Origin: Hominifimenecus microfluidus
GTDB taxonomy: Bacteria > Bacillota > Clostridia > Lachnospirales > Lachnospiraceae
Direction of reading: 5' to 3'
DNA: 64,000 bases
Assembly: GCA_020687485.1 (NCBI GenBank)
Contig: JAJEQR010000011.1
Location: 26,402-90,401 of the forward strand
The translations under genes were made by a program, and so were the position numbers. This document shows, piece after piece, positions 53,439 through 63,707 of the stretch; the stretch's first letter is position 1, and each line of letters starts with the position of its first letter. The notes below the pieces were generated by a model. It was not told where the DNA came from. It worked only from the letters and a program-made list of their open reading frames with translations, and made no database searches.

Positions 53439-53825
53439 TTATCTTTCATCCAGCACAATGGTGATGTGGCTCATACGCTTCTCAATGCGATAAGCTCTGC
53501 CCTGTGCTCTCGGGTGAATTCTCTTCATCGTCGGTCCCTTGTTTGCATAGCACTCAGCTACGTACAGGTTGTTAACGTCCATGCCGTTGTTGTTCTCTGC
53601 ATTTGCGATTGCAGACTTCAGTAACTTTGCGATCAGCTCGGATGCGTAGCGGGGATTGTAGGTTACAATCGCCAGAGCGGTGTTGGCATCCTTTCCTCTG
53701 ATTGCATCTAATACGAAGCATGCCTTCTGAACGGATACGCGAGCGTAAGACAGCTTAGCGCTGGGTCTGGTATCCTTCTGGGCATTTCTTTCTCTCTTAA
53801 TCTGGGATCTATGTCCTTTTGCCAT
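53439..53825 (-). CDS. rplV: 50S ribosomal protein L22
   Basis: 128 residues; [20 protein letters not shown] and [20 protein letters not shown] match the family, whose loop lines the peptide exit tunnel. Confidence 0.98.
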   Translation of the reverse strand: MAKGHRSQIKRERNAQKDTRPSAKLSYARVSVQKACFVLDAIRGKDANTALAIVTYNPRYASELIAKLLKSAIANAENNNGMDVNNLYVAECYANKGPTMKRIHPRAQGRAYRIEKRMSHITIVLDER

Positions 53826-53856
53826 TTGGATGAAACCTCCTTCCTGTTATTTGCGA

Positions 53857-54135
53857 TTAACGCTTACCCTTCTTCTCGTCTTTGCCGTGACCACGGTAGG
53901 TTCTGGTTACTACGAACTCACCCAGCTTGTGGCCTACCATATCCTCGGTAATGTATACCGGAACATGTCTTCTTCCGTCATGAACAGCGATCGTGTGACC
54001 AACCATCTGAGGGAAGATAGTGGAACGACGGGACCAGGTCTTAATAACAGTCTTCTGTCCGGCTGCATTGAGAGCGTCTACTTTCTTCAGCAGGTGCTCA
54101 TCAGCAAAAGGGCCTTTCTTTAATGAACGAGCCAT
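53857..54135 (-). CDS. rpsS: 30S ribosomal protein S19
   Basis: 92 residues; [20 protein letters not shown] and [20 protein letters not shown]. Confidence 0.98.
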   Translation of the reverse strand: MARSLKKGPFADEHLLKKVDALNAAGQKTVIKTWSRRSTIFPQMVGHTIAVHDGRRHVPVYITEDMVGHKLGEFVVTRTYRGHGKDEKKGKR

Positions 54136-54149
54136 GATTTACCTCCTAA

Positions 54150-54995
54150 TTATTTCAAAGTTTTGCCGTCGCGTCTTCTTACGATCATCTTGTTGGAAGC
54201 CTTCTTCTTCGCACGGGTCTTCAGACCAAGAGCAGGCTTGCCCCAAGGGGTGCTGGGGCCGGGACGACCGATACCGCACTTACCTTCACCACCGCCATGA
54301 GGATGGTCGTTGGGGTTCATTACAGAACCGCGAACGGTAGGACGGATACCCATGTGACGCTTACGTCCAGCTTTACCGAGGTTAACCAGAGAGTGCTCGC
54401 CATTGCCAACAATACCGATGGTAGCGCGGCAGATGATCGGAACCATTCTCATTTCGCCGGAAGGAAGTCTTAACGTTGCAAATCTACCCTCTTTAGCCAT
54501 CAGCTGAGCGCTTCCGCCTGCGGAACGCACCATCTGACCGCCCTTGCCGGGGTGCAGCTCAATATTGTGTACCTGAGCACCAACCGGGATGTTCTGCAGA
54601 GGCAGGCAGTTACCAACTCTTGCCTCAGCCTCAGCACCGCTCATTACGGTCATGCCATCGGTCAGGCCTTCGGGAGCAAGGATGTATGCCTTCTCACCGT
54701 CTGCGTAGCAGATCAGTGCGATGTTAGCAGTACGGTTCGGATCGTATTCGATGCCGATAACCTTTGCCGGAACGCCATCCTTGTGATTTCTTTTAAAGTC
54801 GATGATTCTGTATTTTCTCTTAGCGCCGCCGCCCTGATGACGAACGGTGATCTTACCCTGGTTGTTACGGCCAGCGGTCTTGCTCAGAGAAACAACCAGA
54901 GACTTCTCAGGCTCGGTCTTGGTGATTTCTGCGAAATCCAGGCCGGTCATCTGTCTTCTGGACGGGGTATATGGATTATACTTTTTGATTCCCAT
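54150..54995 (-). CDS. rplB: 50S ribosomal protein L2
   Basis: 281 residues; [40 protein letters not shown] and [20 protein letters not shown], which contains the His essential for peptidyl-transferase assembly. Confidence 0.98.
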   Translation of the reverse strand: MGIKKYNPYTPSRRQMTGLDFAEITKTEPEKSLVVSLSKTAGRNNQGKITVRHQGGGAKRKYRIIDFKRNHKDGVPAKVIGIEYDPNRTANIALICYADGEKAYILAPEGLTDGMTVMSGAEAEARVGNCLPLQNIPVGAQVHNIELHPGKGGQMVRSAGGSAQLMAKEGRFATLRLPSGEMRMVPIICRATIGIVGNGEHSLVNLGKAGRKRHMGIRPTVRGSVMNPNDHPHGGGEGKCGIGRPGPSTPWGKPALGLKTRAKKKASNKMIVRRRDGKTLK

Positions 54996-55064
54996 TGTTT
55001 CGTTCTCCTTGTTTATTTTATTTCACGGCAGGGGAGCTGCCGTATAGTTTGAAATCCGAGAGGA

Positions 55065-55364
55065 TTACAGACCCTCGAAGATTTCGATATCAGCGCTGTC
55101 AGCGGTCAGCTGAACGATAGCCTTCTTGGACTTTGCGGTTCTGCCAACGGTCATGCCTCTTCTGCGCTTCTTGCCATCGATGTTCATGGTGTTAACGGAA
55201 GATACCTTCGTGCCATTGAACATCTTCTCTACCGCTTCCTTAACCTGGATCTTGGTAGCTTCGGGATGAACATAGAAGGTGTACTTCTTATCGCTCATCA
55301 TGTTCATGCTCTTCTCGGTGATTACCGGTCTGAGGATTACGTCATAATATTTAATGTCAGCCAT
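55065..55364 (-). CDS. rplW: 50S ribosomal protein L23
   Basis: 99 residues; YYDVILRPVITEKSMNMMSD and YTFYVHPEATKIQVKEAVEK. Its stop-start arrangement with rplD overlaps by one base. Confidence 0.98.
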   Translation of the reverse strand: MADIKYYDVILRPVITEKSMNMMSDKKYTFYVHPEATKIQVKEAVEKMFNGTKVSSVNTMNIDGKKRRRGMTVGRTAKSKKAIVQLTADSADIEIFEGL

Positions 55365-55984
55365 TATGCATATACCTCCTCAATCTTGGATACTGCATCC
55401 TTGGTGATTACCAGAGTATCGTACTTCAGGATGTCGTAAACATTGATGGTGTTGGTCTGAGCAGTCTTTACATTCGGGATGTTTCTTGCAGACAGGATTA
55501 CGTTCTGATCATTCTCTTCCAGAACAACCAGTGCCTTGTTAACCTTCAAAGCATCCAGAACAGCCTGGAACTTCTTGGTCTTAACTTCGTCCATCTTCAG
55601 AGCATCCAGAACAAAGATCTTCTCTTCAGCTACTCTGGAAGTCAGTGCAGACTTCAGTGCCAGCTGCTTTTCTTTCTTATTCAGCTTGAAGCTGTAATCT
55701 CTGGGGGTGGGTGCGAATACTACGCCGCCGCCGGTCCACTGGGGAGCTCTGGTCGAACCCTGACGGGCATGACCGGTACCCTTCTGTCTCCAGGGCTTGC
55801 GTCCGCCGCCGCTTACTTCAGAGCGGGTCTTGGCTTTCTGAGTGCCCTGACGGTTGTTAGCCAGCTGCTGCAGTACAGCCATATGAACCAGGTGCTCGTT
55901 TACTTTCACGCCGAAAACAGCATCGGAAAGCTCGATCTCGCCTACCTGGCTGCCTTCCATATTATAAACAGATACTTTTGCCAT
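55364..55984 (-). CDS. rplD: 50S ribosomal protein L4
   Basis: 206 residues; [40 protein letters not shown] is the tunnel loop. Confidence 0.98.
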   Translation of the reverse strand: MAKVSVYNMEGSQVGEIELSDAVFGVKVNEHLVHMAVLQQLANNRQGTQKAKTRSEVSGGGRKPWRQKGTGHARQGSTRAPQWTGGGVVFAPTPRDYSFKLNKKEKQLALKSALTSRVAEEKIFVLDALKMDEVKTKKFQAVLDALKVNKALVVLEENDQNVILSARNIPNVKTAQTNTINVYDILKYDTLVITKDAVSKIEEVYA

Positions 55985-56013
55985 TATTAGTTTCCTCCTT
56001 TCCTATAAAAGCC

Positions 56014-56643
56014 TTACGCCTTAACGGTCTCTCTCAGAGTAACGAGAGACTTCTTCGGTCCGGGTACAGAGCCTTTTACAAGGATCAGATTTGCATCTGC
56101 ATCTACGCGAACTACTTCCAGATTCTGGATGGTAATTCTTCTGCTGCCCATGTGACCTGCCATCTTCTTGCCCTTGAATACCTTGGAAGGATCGGAGCAA
56201 GCGCCGTTGGAACCGGCATGACGATGGTACTTGGAGCCGTGTGCCATCGGTCCTCTCTGCAGACCATGTCTCTTGATAGCACCCTGGAAGCCTTTGCCCT
56301 TGGAGATAGCAGTTGCATCGATCTTATCGCCTGCTGCAAACGCGTCAGCCTTGATCTCTGCGCCCAGTGCATACTCTTCAGCATTGTCCAGCTTCAGCTC
56401 GCGGACGTATCTCTTATAGGAAACGCCAGCCTTGTCGAAGTGGCCCTTCTGGCACTTATTGACGAGCTTCTCTCTCTTGTCTACGAAGCCAACCTGTACG
56501 GCGCTGTAGCCGTCGTTCTCAACGGTCTTAACCTGAGTAACTACGCAGGGACCAGCCTGTAAAACAGTAACGGGAGTTAAACTTCCGTCTTCGCCGAAAA
56601 TCTGAGTCATTCCGACTTTGGTTGCTAAAATAGCTTTCTTCAT
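56014..56643 (-). CDS. rplC: 50S ribosomal protein L3
   Basis: 209 residues from ATG 56643 (GGAGG upstream), reading [40 protein letters not shown], with the Gln that is often methylated, follows. Confidence 0.98.
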   Translation of the reverse strand: MKKAILATKVGMTQIFGEDGSLTPVTVLQAGPCVVTQVKTVENDGYSAVQVGFVDKREKLVNKCQKGHFDKAGVSYKRYVRELKLDNAEEYALGAEIKADAFAAGDKIDATAISKGKGFQGAIKRHGLQRGPMAHGSKYHRHAGSNGACSDPSKVFKGKKMAGHMGSRRITIQNLEVVRVDADANLILVKGSVPGPKKSLVTLRETVKA

Positions 56644-56704
56644 CTTTCTTTTCCTCCTACAGCGGAGCACTCACGTGCTCATACTAGAATTTGTTTTGCT
56701 TTTC

Positions 56705-57022
56705 TTATTTGGTCTTCATCTTGATGTCGATGTATACGCCAGCGGGCATCTCCAGTCTGGACAGTGCATCAACAGTCTTCTGATTGGGAGTAATGATATC
56801 GATCAGTCTCTTGTGAGTTCTCTGCTCGAACTGCTCACGGGAATCCTTATACTTGTGAACAGCACGAAGGATGGTAACTACCTCCTTCTTGGTGGGCAGC
56901 GGTACAGGACCACTCACCTGAGCTCCGCTTTTCTTGACGTTTTCGATGATCTTTGCTGCGCTCTGATCTACCAGCTGGTGATCATAAGCCTTCAATGTGA
57001 TTCTCATTACTTGACTTGCCAT
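56705..57022 (-). CDS. rpsJ: 30S ribosomal protein S10
   Basis: 105 residues; [40 protein letters not shown] and [20 protein letters not shown]. First gene of the superoperon; also NusB partner in antitermination. Confidence 0.98.
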   Translation of the reverse strand: MASQVMRITLKAYDHQLVDQSAAKIIENVKKSGAQVSGPVPLPTKKEVVTILRAVHKYKDSREQFEQRTHKRLIDIITPNQKTVDALSRLEMPAGVYIDIKMKTK

Positions 57023-57248
57023 AAAAAAAGTCGCCTCCTTTTCGCACTTTTAACAGTACGACAAGTGGTGACTGTACACTTCTCCGTGTGTGTCCTATAA
57101 TATCTCACACGAAATCTCTGCATAATTACAGATCCTATTGGGTACAGTGACTTGTCGCCAGTTTCCTAACTTGACATTCGCTCCACGGAAAACCTGCCAC
57201 AGTGGGCAGCAACCTCACGCTTCAACGCTATCATGCCACAGCTCATAT
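57023..57248 (-). promoter_or_regulatory. Long rpsJ leader with long-range inverted repeat
   Basis: About 220 bases between the predicted start point and rpsJ. The arms 57142-57157 and 57059-57077 (CGACAAG...ACTGTAC type) are complementary apart from a small internal loop, so the leader can fold into a long-range stem. Candidate site for ribosomal-protein feedback. Confidence 0.5.
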
Positions 57249-57277
57249 AGAATACAACACTTTCATTAAAAATGCAA
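57249..57277 (-). promoter_or_regulatory. Promoter of the S10-spc-alpha superoperon
   Basis: On the minus strand TTGCAT (57272-57277), 17 bases, TATTCT (57249-57254), next to an AT-rich block at 57280-57310 that could serve as an UP element. Confidence 0.7.
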
Positions 57278-57393
57278 GCCCTATTTTTATAATAAATTAT
57301 TTTTATCTTCTTGTTGCCCATCTGCGGAAAATCTCGTTTATTTTCACCAACAACTGCGGATCCTGCAGGCGCATATAATTGCTTATATAATAT

Positions 57394-57427
57394 AGAAGAA
57401 AGAGCCTCTCCGCAGGGGAAAGACTCT
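57394..57427 (-). terminator. Terminator-like hairpin upstream of the rpsJ promoter
   Basis: On the minus strand AGAGTCTTTCC, loop CCTGC, GGAGAGGCTCT, then TTTCTTC; two G-U pairs. Confidence 0.55.
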
Positions 57428-57559
57428 CTCAAACTTATGGTAACGATTCCGGATTTCTTCCTTGTTTTGCTTACACCTACATCTCCGCTTTCTGTACTGT
57501 CGTCCATCTTCCTTCCTGTCAGGATTCCTTCTTTTTTTAATTTTTCTTTTCAGACATAA

Positions 57560-57599
57560 AACAACCGGGCAATACCTTCTTTCGATGGCATCGCCCGGT
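57560..57599 (-). terminator. Terminator after the LysR remnant
   Basis: ACCGGGC (57564-57570) pairs with GCCCGGT (57593-57599), with an inner GGTAT/ATGCC pairing; the minus strand continues TTGTTTTAT. The stretch 57278-57640 holds these two hairpins and no convincing gene. Confidence 0.6.
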
Positions 57600-57640
57600 A
57601 ATGGGGATTCTCTGTCCTTGAAATGACTTATTTCATATTC

Positions 57641-57859
57641 TTAAAAGGTAAACTCAATCCCGTCTGCTCCTATCTCCTCATAGACACGGCCAAATTTTGT
57701 CAGCACAACGCCTCGTCCCTGCTTGACAAAAAGGGACGCGCCCAGCTCTGACATCGCATAGCTCAGGCTCGGCTGGGAAATCAGCAATTTCTCCGCTGCC
57801 CTTGTGTAGTGTTCCAGCTCCGCGATCGTCTAAAAATAGTACAGCTGCTGCAAATTCAT
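57641..57859 (-). pseudogene. Truncated LysR-family regulator with in-frame amber stop
   Basis: The 73-codon frame begins MNLQQLYYF, meets TAG at 57830-57832, then continues TIAELEHYTRAAEKLLISQP, SLSYAMSELGASLFVKQGRG, VVLTKFGRVYEEIGADGIEF. This is the winged-helix N-terminus of a LysR regulator. It has an internal stop, a small deletion in the ELExxLG segment and no effector domain. It probably once regulated the adjacent metabolic genes. Confidence 0.8.
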
Positions 57860-57898
57860 AAATCATTTCACATCCTGTTTTTAATCAGTCTTCCGTCT

Positions 57899-58711
57899 TT
57901 AAAGAATCGAATCCAGCTTTTCTCTGATATAAGCAAGTCCTTCTCTCGCTCTTGGCGGAACTGAACGATATTCAAATGCAAGATATCCACTGAATCCAGA
58001 CTCTTTCAAAGCCTTCAATACCTGATCATATGGAAATTCTCCATCCTCCGGGCAGGTTCTGTCCCGTCCGGAAATATCCACCTGTGCAAGAATGTCTGCG
58101 CAGTCCAGTACCTGCTGATAGCATTCCTCATGCTCATACAACATATGCATGGTATCCAGCTGCAAACGGAAGTAGGGCGAACCGCACTCGCGGATATATT
58201 CTGCAGTGTCTTTAATGCTGATATAGGCATCTGTCTCCAGATGATCATTTGCCTCAAAGATAATTACAATCCGCTTTTTCTCTGCATAAGGAATCAGTTC
58301 TTCCATGCTTTTATGAAACTGCTGATAATAGATCACCTCCGACGGGGCATCTGCGTACCGCCCACGGATCGCTCCGATAATTACCATAGCGCCGCCCAAC
58401 TTCTCCGCCAGATCCACATGATCACACATTCTCTTTACGGCTGCTGTCCTGATCTTCTCGTCGCCATGTCCCAGGCTTAGCCCATCCACCGTGTAGCCCA
58501 TCCCGGTTGCAATTGCTGATATTTTCAACCTGTTCTTTTCAGCCAGAGCAAAAATCCGTTCTGCATCAACCTCTTCCGGCCGATTCAGTGTCAGCTGAAC
58601 CGCGTCATACCCAATCTCCGCTGCTTCATGAAAAATTTTCTCATAATCTCCCTGCAGGGGAGCAGTCATACACGAAAAAGTACCATCTGCCACAATTGCG
58701 CTTGCTTTCAT
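57899..58711 (-). CDS. Sugar phosphate isomerase/epimerase-like TIM barrel protein
   Basis: 270 residues of the xylose-isomerase-like TIM barrel family. Likely metal ligands are the Glu in IVIIFEANDH, the Asp/His of FRLQLDTMHMLYEH, the Asp in ILAQVDISGRDR and the Glu in GYLAFEYRSV. Substrate unknown. AAAAGGAG lies upstream of ATG 58711. The broken LysR gene follows. Confidence 0.85.
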   Translation of the reverse strand: MKASAIVADGTFSCMTAPLQGDYEKIFHEAAEIGYDAVQLTLNRPEEVDAERIFALAEKNRLKISAIATGMGYTVDGLSLGHGDEKIRTAAVKRMCDHVDLAEKLGGAMVIIGAIRGRYADAPSEVIYYQQFHKSMEELIPYAEKKRIVIIFEANDHLETDAYISIKDTAEYIRECGSPYFRLQLDTMHMLYEHEECYQQVLDCADILAQVDISGRDRTCPEDGEFPYDQVLKALKESGFSGYLAFEYRSVPPRAREGLAYIREKLDSIL

Positions 58712-58893
58712 CTGCTTCTCCTTTTCTGTATAGGAAATATTTCTTTTGTTTCAACCCAAAACCTGTAAATGCTTTATCTGTTTTTATAAGATATTACAAA
58801 AGATTCCTGTCCCATGTCCTTTTCCATTATAAATGAAGACCAACACAGAAACTAATACTTCCTTGCTATATAACCAATAGAGATTCTTTATGA

Positions 58894-60177
58894 TTATGAC
58901 AGCATTCGCTCTACTGCCGCCAGTTCTGCCGCTACCGGAAAAAGTTCCATAACCTGATTCAACTCTTCCATAGGCGCATACGAAGGAGCGATACGAATCG
59001 CAGAATCTTTCGGGTCCACATCATACGGATAAGCAGCTCCTGCCGGTGTCAGTGTCACACCAGCTTCACGGCAGAGCTGAACAATTCGCTTTGCTGTTCC
59101 CGGCATCGCATAATAGCAGATAAAGTAACCACCTCTCGGATTATGCCATTCTCCAATTTCCAGCGGCCGAATCTTCTCTTCCAGAATGTTCTCCACACGC
59201 TCAAATTTCGGACGAAGAATTGCTGCCTGCTTTCTCATATGAAGTTCCACAGCATTCTTATCCGGAAGGAATCTGGCATGGCGCAGCTGGTTCATCTTAT
59301 CATAGCAAACCAGCTGATAGAAGATCACGCGCATGGCTTCTTTTCTATTGGCCGGGCTGCATGCCATCGCGCAGATTCCGGCTCCTGCGAATGTGATCTT
59401 CGAAGTGGATGTAAACATCAGCACCCGATCTTCATGACCGTATTTCCGGCAGGCTTCATAGATATTGGCAAGATGATCCCGTTTTTCTTCTTCCTCATAT
59501 AAATGATGTACACAGTATGCATTATCCCAGATGATCCGAAAATCCGGTGCCGCCGTCTTCATAGCAGCCAGACGTTCTACCACCTCATCACTATACGTCA
59601 CACCGGATGGATTTCCATACATAGGAACACAGATCATCCCCTTTACCGAAGGATCTTTCACAAGCTCCTCGATCTGATCCATATCCGGCCCGTTCTCCCC
59701 GGTCTCCACAGAGAGCATCTCGATTCCAAAGTCCTCACAGGTATGAAAATGCCAGTCATAACCGGGAACCGGACAGATAAATTTCACTTCGGGGAGTTTG
59801 CTCCAGGGAGTAAAGCCCGGAAGCGGGCCAAAGAGAAATGCGCGACTAATGGCGTCATGGATCATGGACAAACTGGAGTTGCCGCCGGGAAAAACCAACT
59901 CTTCCGGCACGCCCAGAAGTTCGCCAAACAGTCGCCGAACCTCAGCCAGCCCTTCAAAACCGCCATAGTTGCGGCAATCCAATCCTTCTTCACTGTACCA
60001 CTCATCCTTCCCAACCAGATCCAGCATTGGCATGGAAAGCTCCAGCTGCCGCTTCTCCGGTTTTCCTCTGGACAGATCCAGATGTAAATTTCTGTTCTGG
60101 AATTCGCAGTAAGCTGCCTGCAATTCTTCTTTTCTCTGTATCAGTTCTGCTTTTGTATATTCGGAAAGCTTCTTCAT
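58894..60177 (-). CDS. PLP-dependent aminotransferase (fold type I, class I/II-like)
   Basis: 427 residues. The PLP lysine is in FTSTSKITFAGAGI; other features are PGGNSSLSMIHD, CPVPGYDWHF, VPMYGNPSGVTYSDE and IIWDNAYCVHHLY (the Asp-Asn-Ala-Tyr pyridoxal pocket). It belongs to the aspartate/alanine-glyoxylate type group related to PF12897-like proteins. Its natural substrate cannot be told. It lies 160 bases downstream of the CyuA-like gene, after a terminator. Confidence 0.9.
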   Translation of the reverse strand: MKKLSEYTKAELIQRKEELQAAYCEFQNRNLHLDLSRGKPEKRQLELSMPMLDLVGKDEWYSEEGLDCRNYGGFEGLAEVRRLFGELLGVPEELVFPGGNSSLSMIHDAISRAFLFGPLPGFTPWSKLPEVKFICPVPGYDWHFHTCEDFGIEMLSVETGENGPDMDQIEELVKDPSVKGMICVPMYGNPSGVTYSDEVVERLAAMKTAAPDFRIIWDNAYCVHHLYEEEEKRDHLANIYEACRKYGHEDRVLMFTSTSKITFAGAGICAMACSPANRKEAMRVIFYQLVCYDKMNQLRHARFLPDKNAVELHMRKQAAILRPKFERVENILEEKIRPLEIGEWHNPRGGYFICYYAMPGTAKRIVQLCREAGVTLTPAGAAYPYDVDPKDSAIRIAPSYAPMEELNQVMELFPVAAELAAVERMLS

Positions 60178-60197
60178 ATTCTAATTCTACCGCCTTT

Positions 60198-60228
60198 CAA
60201 AAAAGAGCGGGCAGTTTCCTGTCCGCTC
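60198..60228 (-). terminator. Terminator-like hairpin in front of the aminotransferase gene
   Basis: GAGCGGGCAG (60205-60214) pairs with CTGTCCGCTC (60219-60228) with one mismatch; on the minus strand T6 follows. It terminates the CyuA-like transcript. Confidence 0.8.
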
Positions 60229-60339
60229 TTTCACTGCACCGCTTTATCATAGCACAGTTTCGATTCACTTTCCAGTTTTTCCGGCACAAAATTTTTTGTT
60301 CGGATTTTTCCTGTCATCCTGCAGGATTTCTTCGATCTC

Positions 60340-61626
60340 TCAAGTTCCTGTCATAATACGGATAATTTCTTCATCCGTTCCACGCATCCCGTCTTTTCCA
60401 AGACGCCCGATATTCTCCAGCGTGGCTTCCACACCTTTGGAAATAATTCCATCACCGCCATAGAACTGCTGTCCTTCCTGATACATGTGATAACCAAGAA
60501 TTCCCGCATCGACTGCCGCCGCAATTTTGGCTGCGCAGGAAGGCTTTGCCCCGTCACAGATAATGCCGGATACAATCGCCAATGCATTCACCAGCGTATG
60601 AATAATTTCCTTGTAACTTCCACCATGCAGATAAGCAATTGCTGCTCCTGCCGCCGCGCCTGCACTTACGGCCCCACAATAAGCAGAAAGACGCCCGATT
60701 CTGGTCTTCTGATGAATCGCAAGCAGGTTGGAAAGTACCAACGCGCGATACATCTTCTCTTCGCCAACGCCCAGTTCTTCCGCATAGACCACAACCGGAA
60801 CAGATACCGTAATTCCCTGATTTCCACTGCCGGAATTAATAATCACCGGAAGCTCGCAGCCGCTCATTCTCGCATCGGAACCGGCTGCTGCCGCTGCTTT
60901 GGCCCGTGATACCACATCGTTGTGCCCATACGTGGTTGCCAGCACACGTCCGACATTGGCCCCATAATTTCCGGCCAGCCCTGTTCGCGAGATTTCCATA
61001 TTGTAGTCAATCTGTCTACTGATAATATTGCGAACATCATCCATATCCACGGTCTCCGCAAAATCCCAGATGTCCCACACATTCATTGCCGCCCGATCTG
61101 AATTTGTGTCAGCAAAAACAGCTCCCGGAATTCTCTTCTCCAGAAGGATCTCACCGTTCTTTTCCATATGGGTAATATTTGTATGTGTTTCAGAAATCCG
61201 AACCTTTGCATATTCGTCTCCATTTCGAAGGCATACCTGTATATCCAGGACACAATCGGAATTTAACGGCATCACTTTTATCGCTGTATTCTCCAGATAC
61301 TTTTTAATCTTCTCCTGCTCCGCCTGTGTAATTCCGGAAATCACTTCCAGACTCAGTTCCGGACGACCGGCAACAATACCTGCCGCTGCTGCAGCCTCGA
61401 TTCCCTTCAGGCCTCCAGTATTCGGTACTACAACACTTTTTACATTTTTTACAATATTACCGCTGGCTTCAATGACAACGCTTGTCGGTATTTCTCCCAG
61501 AAGTTCCTTTGCTTTTGCTGCCGCATATGCAATTGCGATCGGCTCGGTACATCCCATCGCCGGAATCAATTCTTCCTGAAGAATCTGCAGATAATTCCTG
61601 TACTTTTCATCTTCTTTCCGCATCAT
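60340..61626 (-). CDS. CyuA/UPF0597-type L-cysteine desulfidase-like protein
   Basis: 428 residues. MGCTEP (Cys 26) and the later SGIICDGAKPSC carry the cysteines expected to bind the 4Fe-4S cluster of this family. GNIVKNVKSVVVPNTGGLKG and MSGCELPVIINSGSGNQGIT are serine-dehydratase-like alpha-domain features. The reaction would be cysteine to pyruvate, ammonia and sulfide. Tandem ATG codons follow GAGGAGG; 61626 and 61623 are equally possible. Confidence 0.85.
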   Translation of the reverse strand: MMRKEDEKYRNYLQILQEELIPAMGCTEPIAIAYAAAKAKELLGEIPTSVVIEASGNIVKNVKSVVVPNTGGLKGIEAAAAAGIVAGRPELSLEVISGITQAEQEKIKKYLENTAIKVMPLNSDCVLDIQVCLRNGDEYAKVRISETHTNITHMEKNGEILLEKRIPGAVFADTNSDRAAMNVWDIWDFAETVDMDDVRNIISRQIDYNMEISRTGLAGNYGANVGRVLATTYGHNDVVSRAKAAAAAGSDARMSGCELPVIINSGSGNQGITVSVPVVVYAEELGVGEEKMYRALVLSNLLAIHQKTRIGRLSAYCGAVSAGAAAGAAIAYLHGGSYKEIIHTLVNALAIVSGIICDGAKPSCAAKIAAAVDAGILGYHMYQEGQQFYGGDGIISKGVEATLENIGRLGKDGMRGTDEEIIRIMTGT

Positions 61627-61822
61627 GTATCCTCCTCTTTTATTTCGCAGGTTTTAAATTCTTTATATACAGCCTTATTACCTAGCCTTCCTGTTATAAA
61701 AAGTATAATAGTCAATCGCGCAAAAAGCAAATACTGCTTTTCTATTAAATTGATAAACAGCTTCTATGTTTTCTTTTATTTTTGCAATAAAAGAGCCTCA
61801 GAAAATCCACTCCGGTGCCGCT

Positions 61823-63013
61823 CTATAATTCCTTTTCGGGAAGGCAGATCTCAAATGTGCTTCCCATTTCCGAACTCTCTGCAATTCGAATTGCTCCCCC
61901 GTGCAGCTCTGCGATCTTCTGCACCAGTGCAAGCCCCAGGCCTACACCGCCGAACGCACGGCTACGGGATTTGTCCACACGATAAAACGGCTGAAAGATG
62001 CGTTCCTGCGCTTCCTTTGGAATTCCCTGCCCGGTATCCGCCACTGTGATGCGGATATTGTGATCCGCGTTCTCTTCCGCCGACAGCGTAACGCATCCGC
62101 CCGGATGATTGTAGCGAATCGCATTCTCTGTCAAATTGAAGAGCATACGATACAACAAGATGTCACTTCCGGTATAGATCAGATCGTCCCTCTTCTTCTG
62201 AATCAGCTGCACACCGTTCTTTTCCGCCAGAGAGGAGAGATCCGCCAGAACCTCCTCGATCAGAGACTGCAGTTCAACAGGATCAGTTCGCGGAATCGTC
62301 TGTAGTTCACTCATATCCAACAGGGATTTCACCAGATGCGACAGGCGGCTCGTCTGCTCTTTCATCATGGCGATCATTTCTGCCGTCTCCTGGTCCACAT
62401 TCTCATGCTCCTCCTGCTCATACAGCTCAATCTGTGCCTGCATGATCGCAAGCGGCGTACGAAATTCATGCGCGGCACTCCCGTTGAACTCGCGCAGCGC
62501 GGAGAAGGACTCCGAGAGATTGTCAAGCATCCGGTTAAAGGATTCGCCCAGTCTCCGGAATTCAGGCACTCCTTCTTCATCCAGCCGGCAGTCGGTCAGG
62601 TTCTCCGCCTGAATCTGTGCCGCCTGATCCGAGAACTTTCTCAGCGGCCGCAGCGCATAGCCGCTGACCAGATAAGTAATACCGCCTCCTGCCAGTGTAA
62701 TGAGAACGGTCAGAATCCAGCTGTATATACTGTAGTCTTTTTTGCTGTCATCCACCTGAATAGAGAAACGCTCTGCGAAAGCCCGCCAGTCCTCCTGTGA
62801 GAATTCAATATAAAGCGTAGAATCCTCCTGATCTGAATTTGTATCCTGCCCCTGACCTGGATCCTGATTCTGGCTCAGTACAGAATTTCCCAGGGAATCA
62901 ATATAAAAGATTCCGGTATTATACAGCAGTACATTCAACAAAACACATATGGCCGCAATCAGAACCGATATAATAATCGTCAGCCGCCACTGCAGCGATA
63001 TTTTCTTCATCAT
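61823..63013 (-). CDS. Sensor histidine kinase (EnvZ-type)
   Basis: 396 residues. Membrane helices at about 9-31 and 96-119 enclose a 65-residue extracellular sensor rich in D, Q and S. HAMP at about 120-170; the phosphorylated His is H182 in GSAAHEFRTPLAIM; the ATPase domain shows NLTENAIRYNHP, DTGQGIP and GVGLGLAL. Its ATG overlaps the response regulator stop, so the pair is co-translated. Stimulus unknown. Confidence 0.95.
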   Translation of the reverse strand: MMKKISLQWRLTIIISVLIAAICVLLNVLLYNTGIFYIDSLGNSVLSQNQDPGQGQDTNSDQEDSTLYIEFSQEDWRAFAERFSIQVDDSKKDYSIYSWILTVLITLAGGGITYLVSGYALRPLRKFSDQAAQIQAENLTDCRLDEEGVPEFRRLGESFNRMLDNLSESFSALREFNGSAAHEFRTPLAIMQAQIELYEQEEHENVDQETAEMIAMMKEQTSRLSHLVKSLLDMSELQTIPRTDPVELQSLIEEVLADLSSLAEKNGVQLIQKKRDDLIYTGSDILLYRMLFNLTENAIRYNHPGGCVTLSAEENADHNIRITVADTGQGIPKEAQERIFQPFYRVDKSRSRAFGGVGLGLALVQKIAELHGGAIRIAESSEMGSTFEICLPEKEL

Positions 63014-63684
63014 CCTTTTTCTCCAATCTGGTAGCCTTCCCCGATTTTATTCACGATCGGATCGTACTGCAGCTGTCCCTTTAATTTCTTCCGGAGTGAA
63101 GAAATATGAACGCGGATGGAATTGCTGAAGTAATCCGCATGGCTGTCCCAGACATGCTCGATCAATTCTTCCTGGCTGACCGGACGCCCCTGATTCAGCA
63201 ACAGATACTCCAGAATTCCCTTCTCCTTACGCGTCAAATTCAATGGTGTTCCACCTGCCTCTGCGATGCGTGATCGGGTATCAAAGATCACATCACCGCA
63301 GGAAATGCGAATCTCGCTCTGAATAAATTTTCTTCTAGTTAGGCTCCGGATGCGCGCCGCCAGCTCCTGCAGATGGAACGGCTTCTCCAGATAATCATTT
63401 GCTCCGGCATCCAACCCATCCACTTTATCCGCGATCTGGCTGCGCGCAGACAGAATCAGGACCTTCGTCTCGTCATCGGTTTGCCTCATCCGCCGCAGAA
63501 TTTCCATGCCATCCATACCGGGAAGGTTCAGATCCAGCACAATCAGATCGAATGCTTCTTCCTGTATGATTGTCATGGCCTCCACCCCGTCATAGCAGGT
63601 ATCTACTTCATAACCCGCATGATGCAAGCTCTTCGCAATCGTATCACAGAGCTCCTTCTCATCTTCCACTATCAGAATTCTCAT
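63010..63684 (-). CDS. OmpR/PhoB-type response regulator
   Basis: 224 residues. Receiver domain with E7-D8, phosphorylated D51 (VLDLNLPGMDG) and K in YLEKPF; winged-helix DNA-binding domain in the C-terminal 100 residues (LTRKEKGILEYLLLNQGRPV, SNSIRVHISSLRKKLKG). Partner of the following kinase. Two perfect direct repeats lie just upstream. Confidence 0.96.
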   Translation of the reverse strand: MRILIVEDEKELCDTIAKSLHHAGYEVDTCYDGVEAMTIIQEEAFDLIVLDLNLPGMDGMEILRRMRQTDDETKVLILSARSQIADKVDGLDAGANDYLEKPFHLQELAARIRSLTRRKFIQSEIRISCGDVIFDTRSRIAEAGGTPLNLTRKEKGILEYLLLNQGRPVSQEELIEHVWDSHADYFSNSIRVHISSLRKKLKGQLQYDPIVNKIGEGYQIGEKG

Positions 63685-63707
63685 ATGTTTCCCATGTTCC
63701 TTCCTAA

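Noticed and set aside
57166..57507. 113-codon minus-strand frame upstream of rpsJ
   Set aside because: Has a fair start site but contains a terminator-like hairpin and covers the rpsJ promoter; no domain visible.
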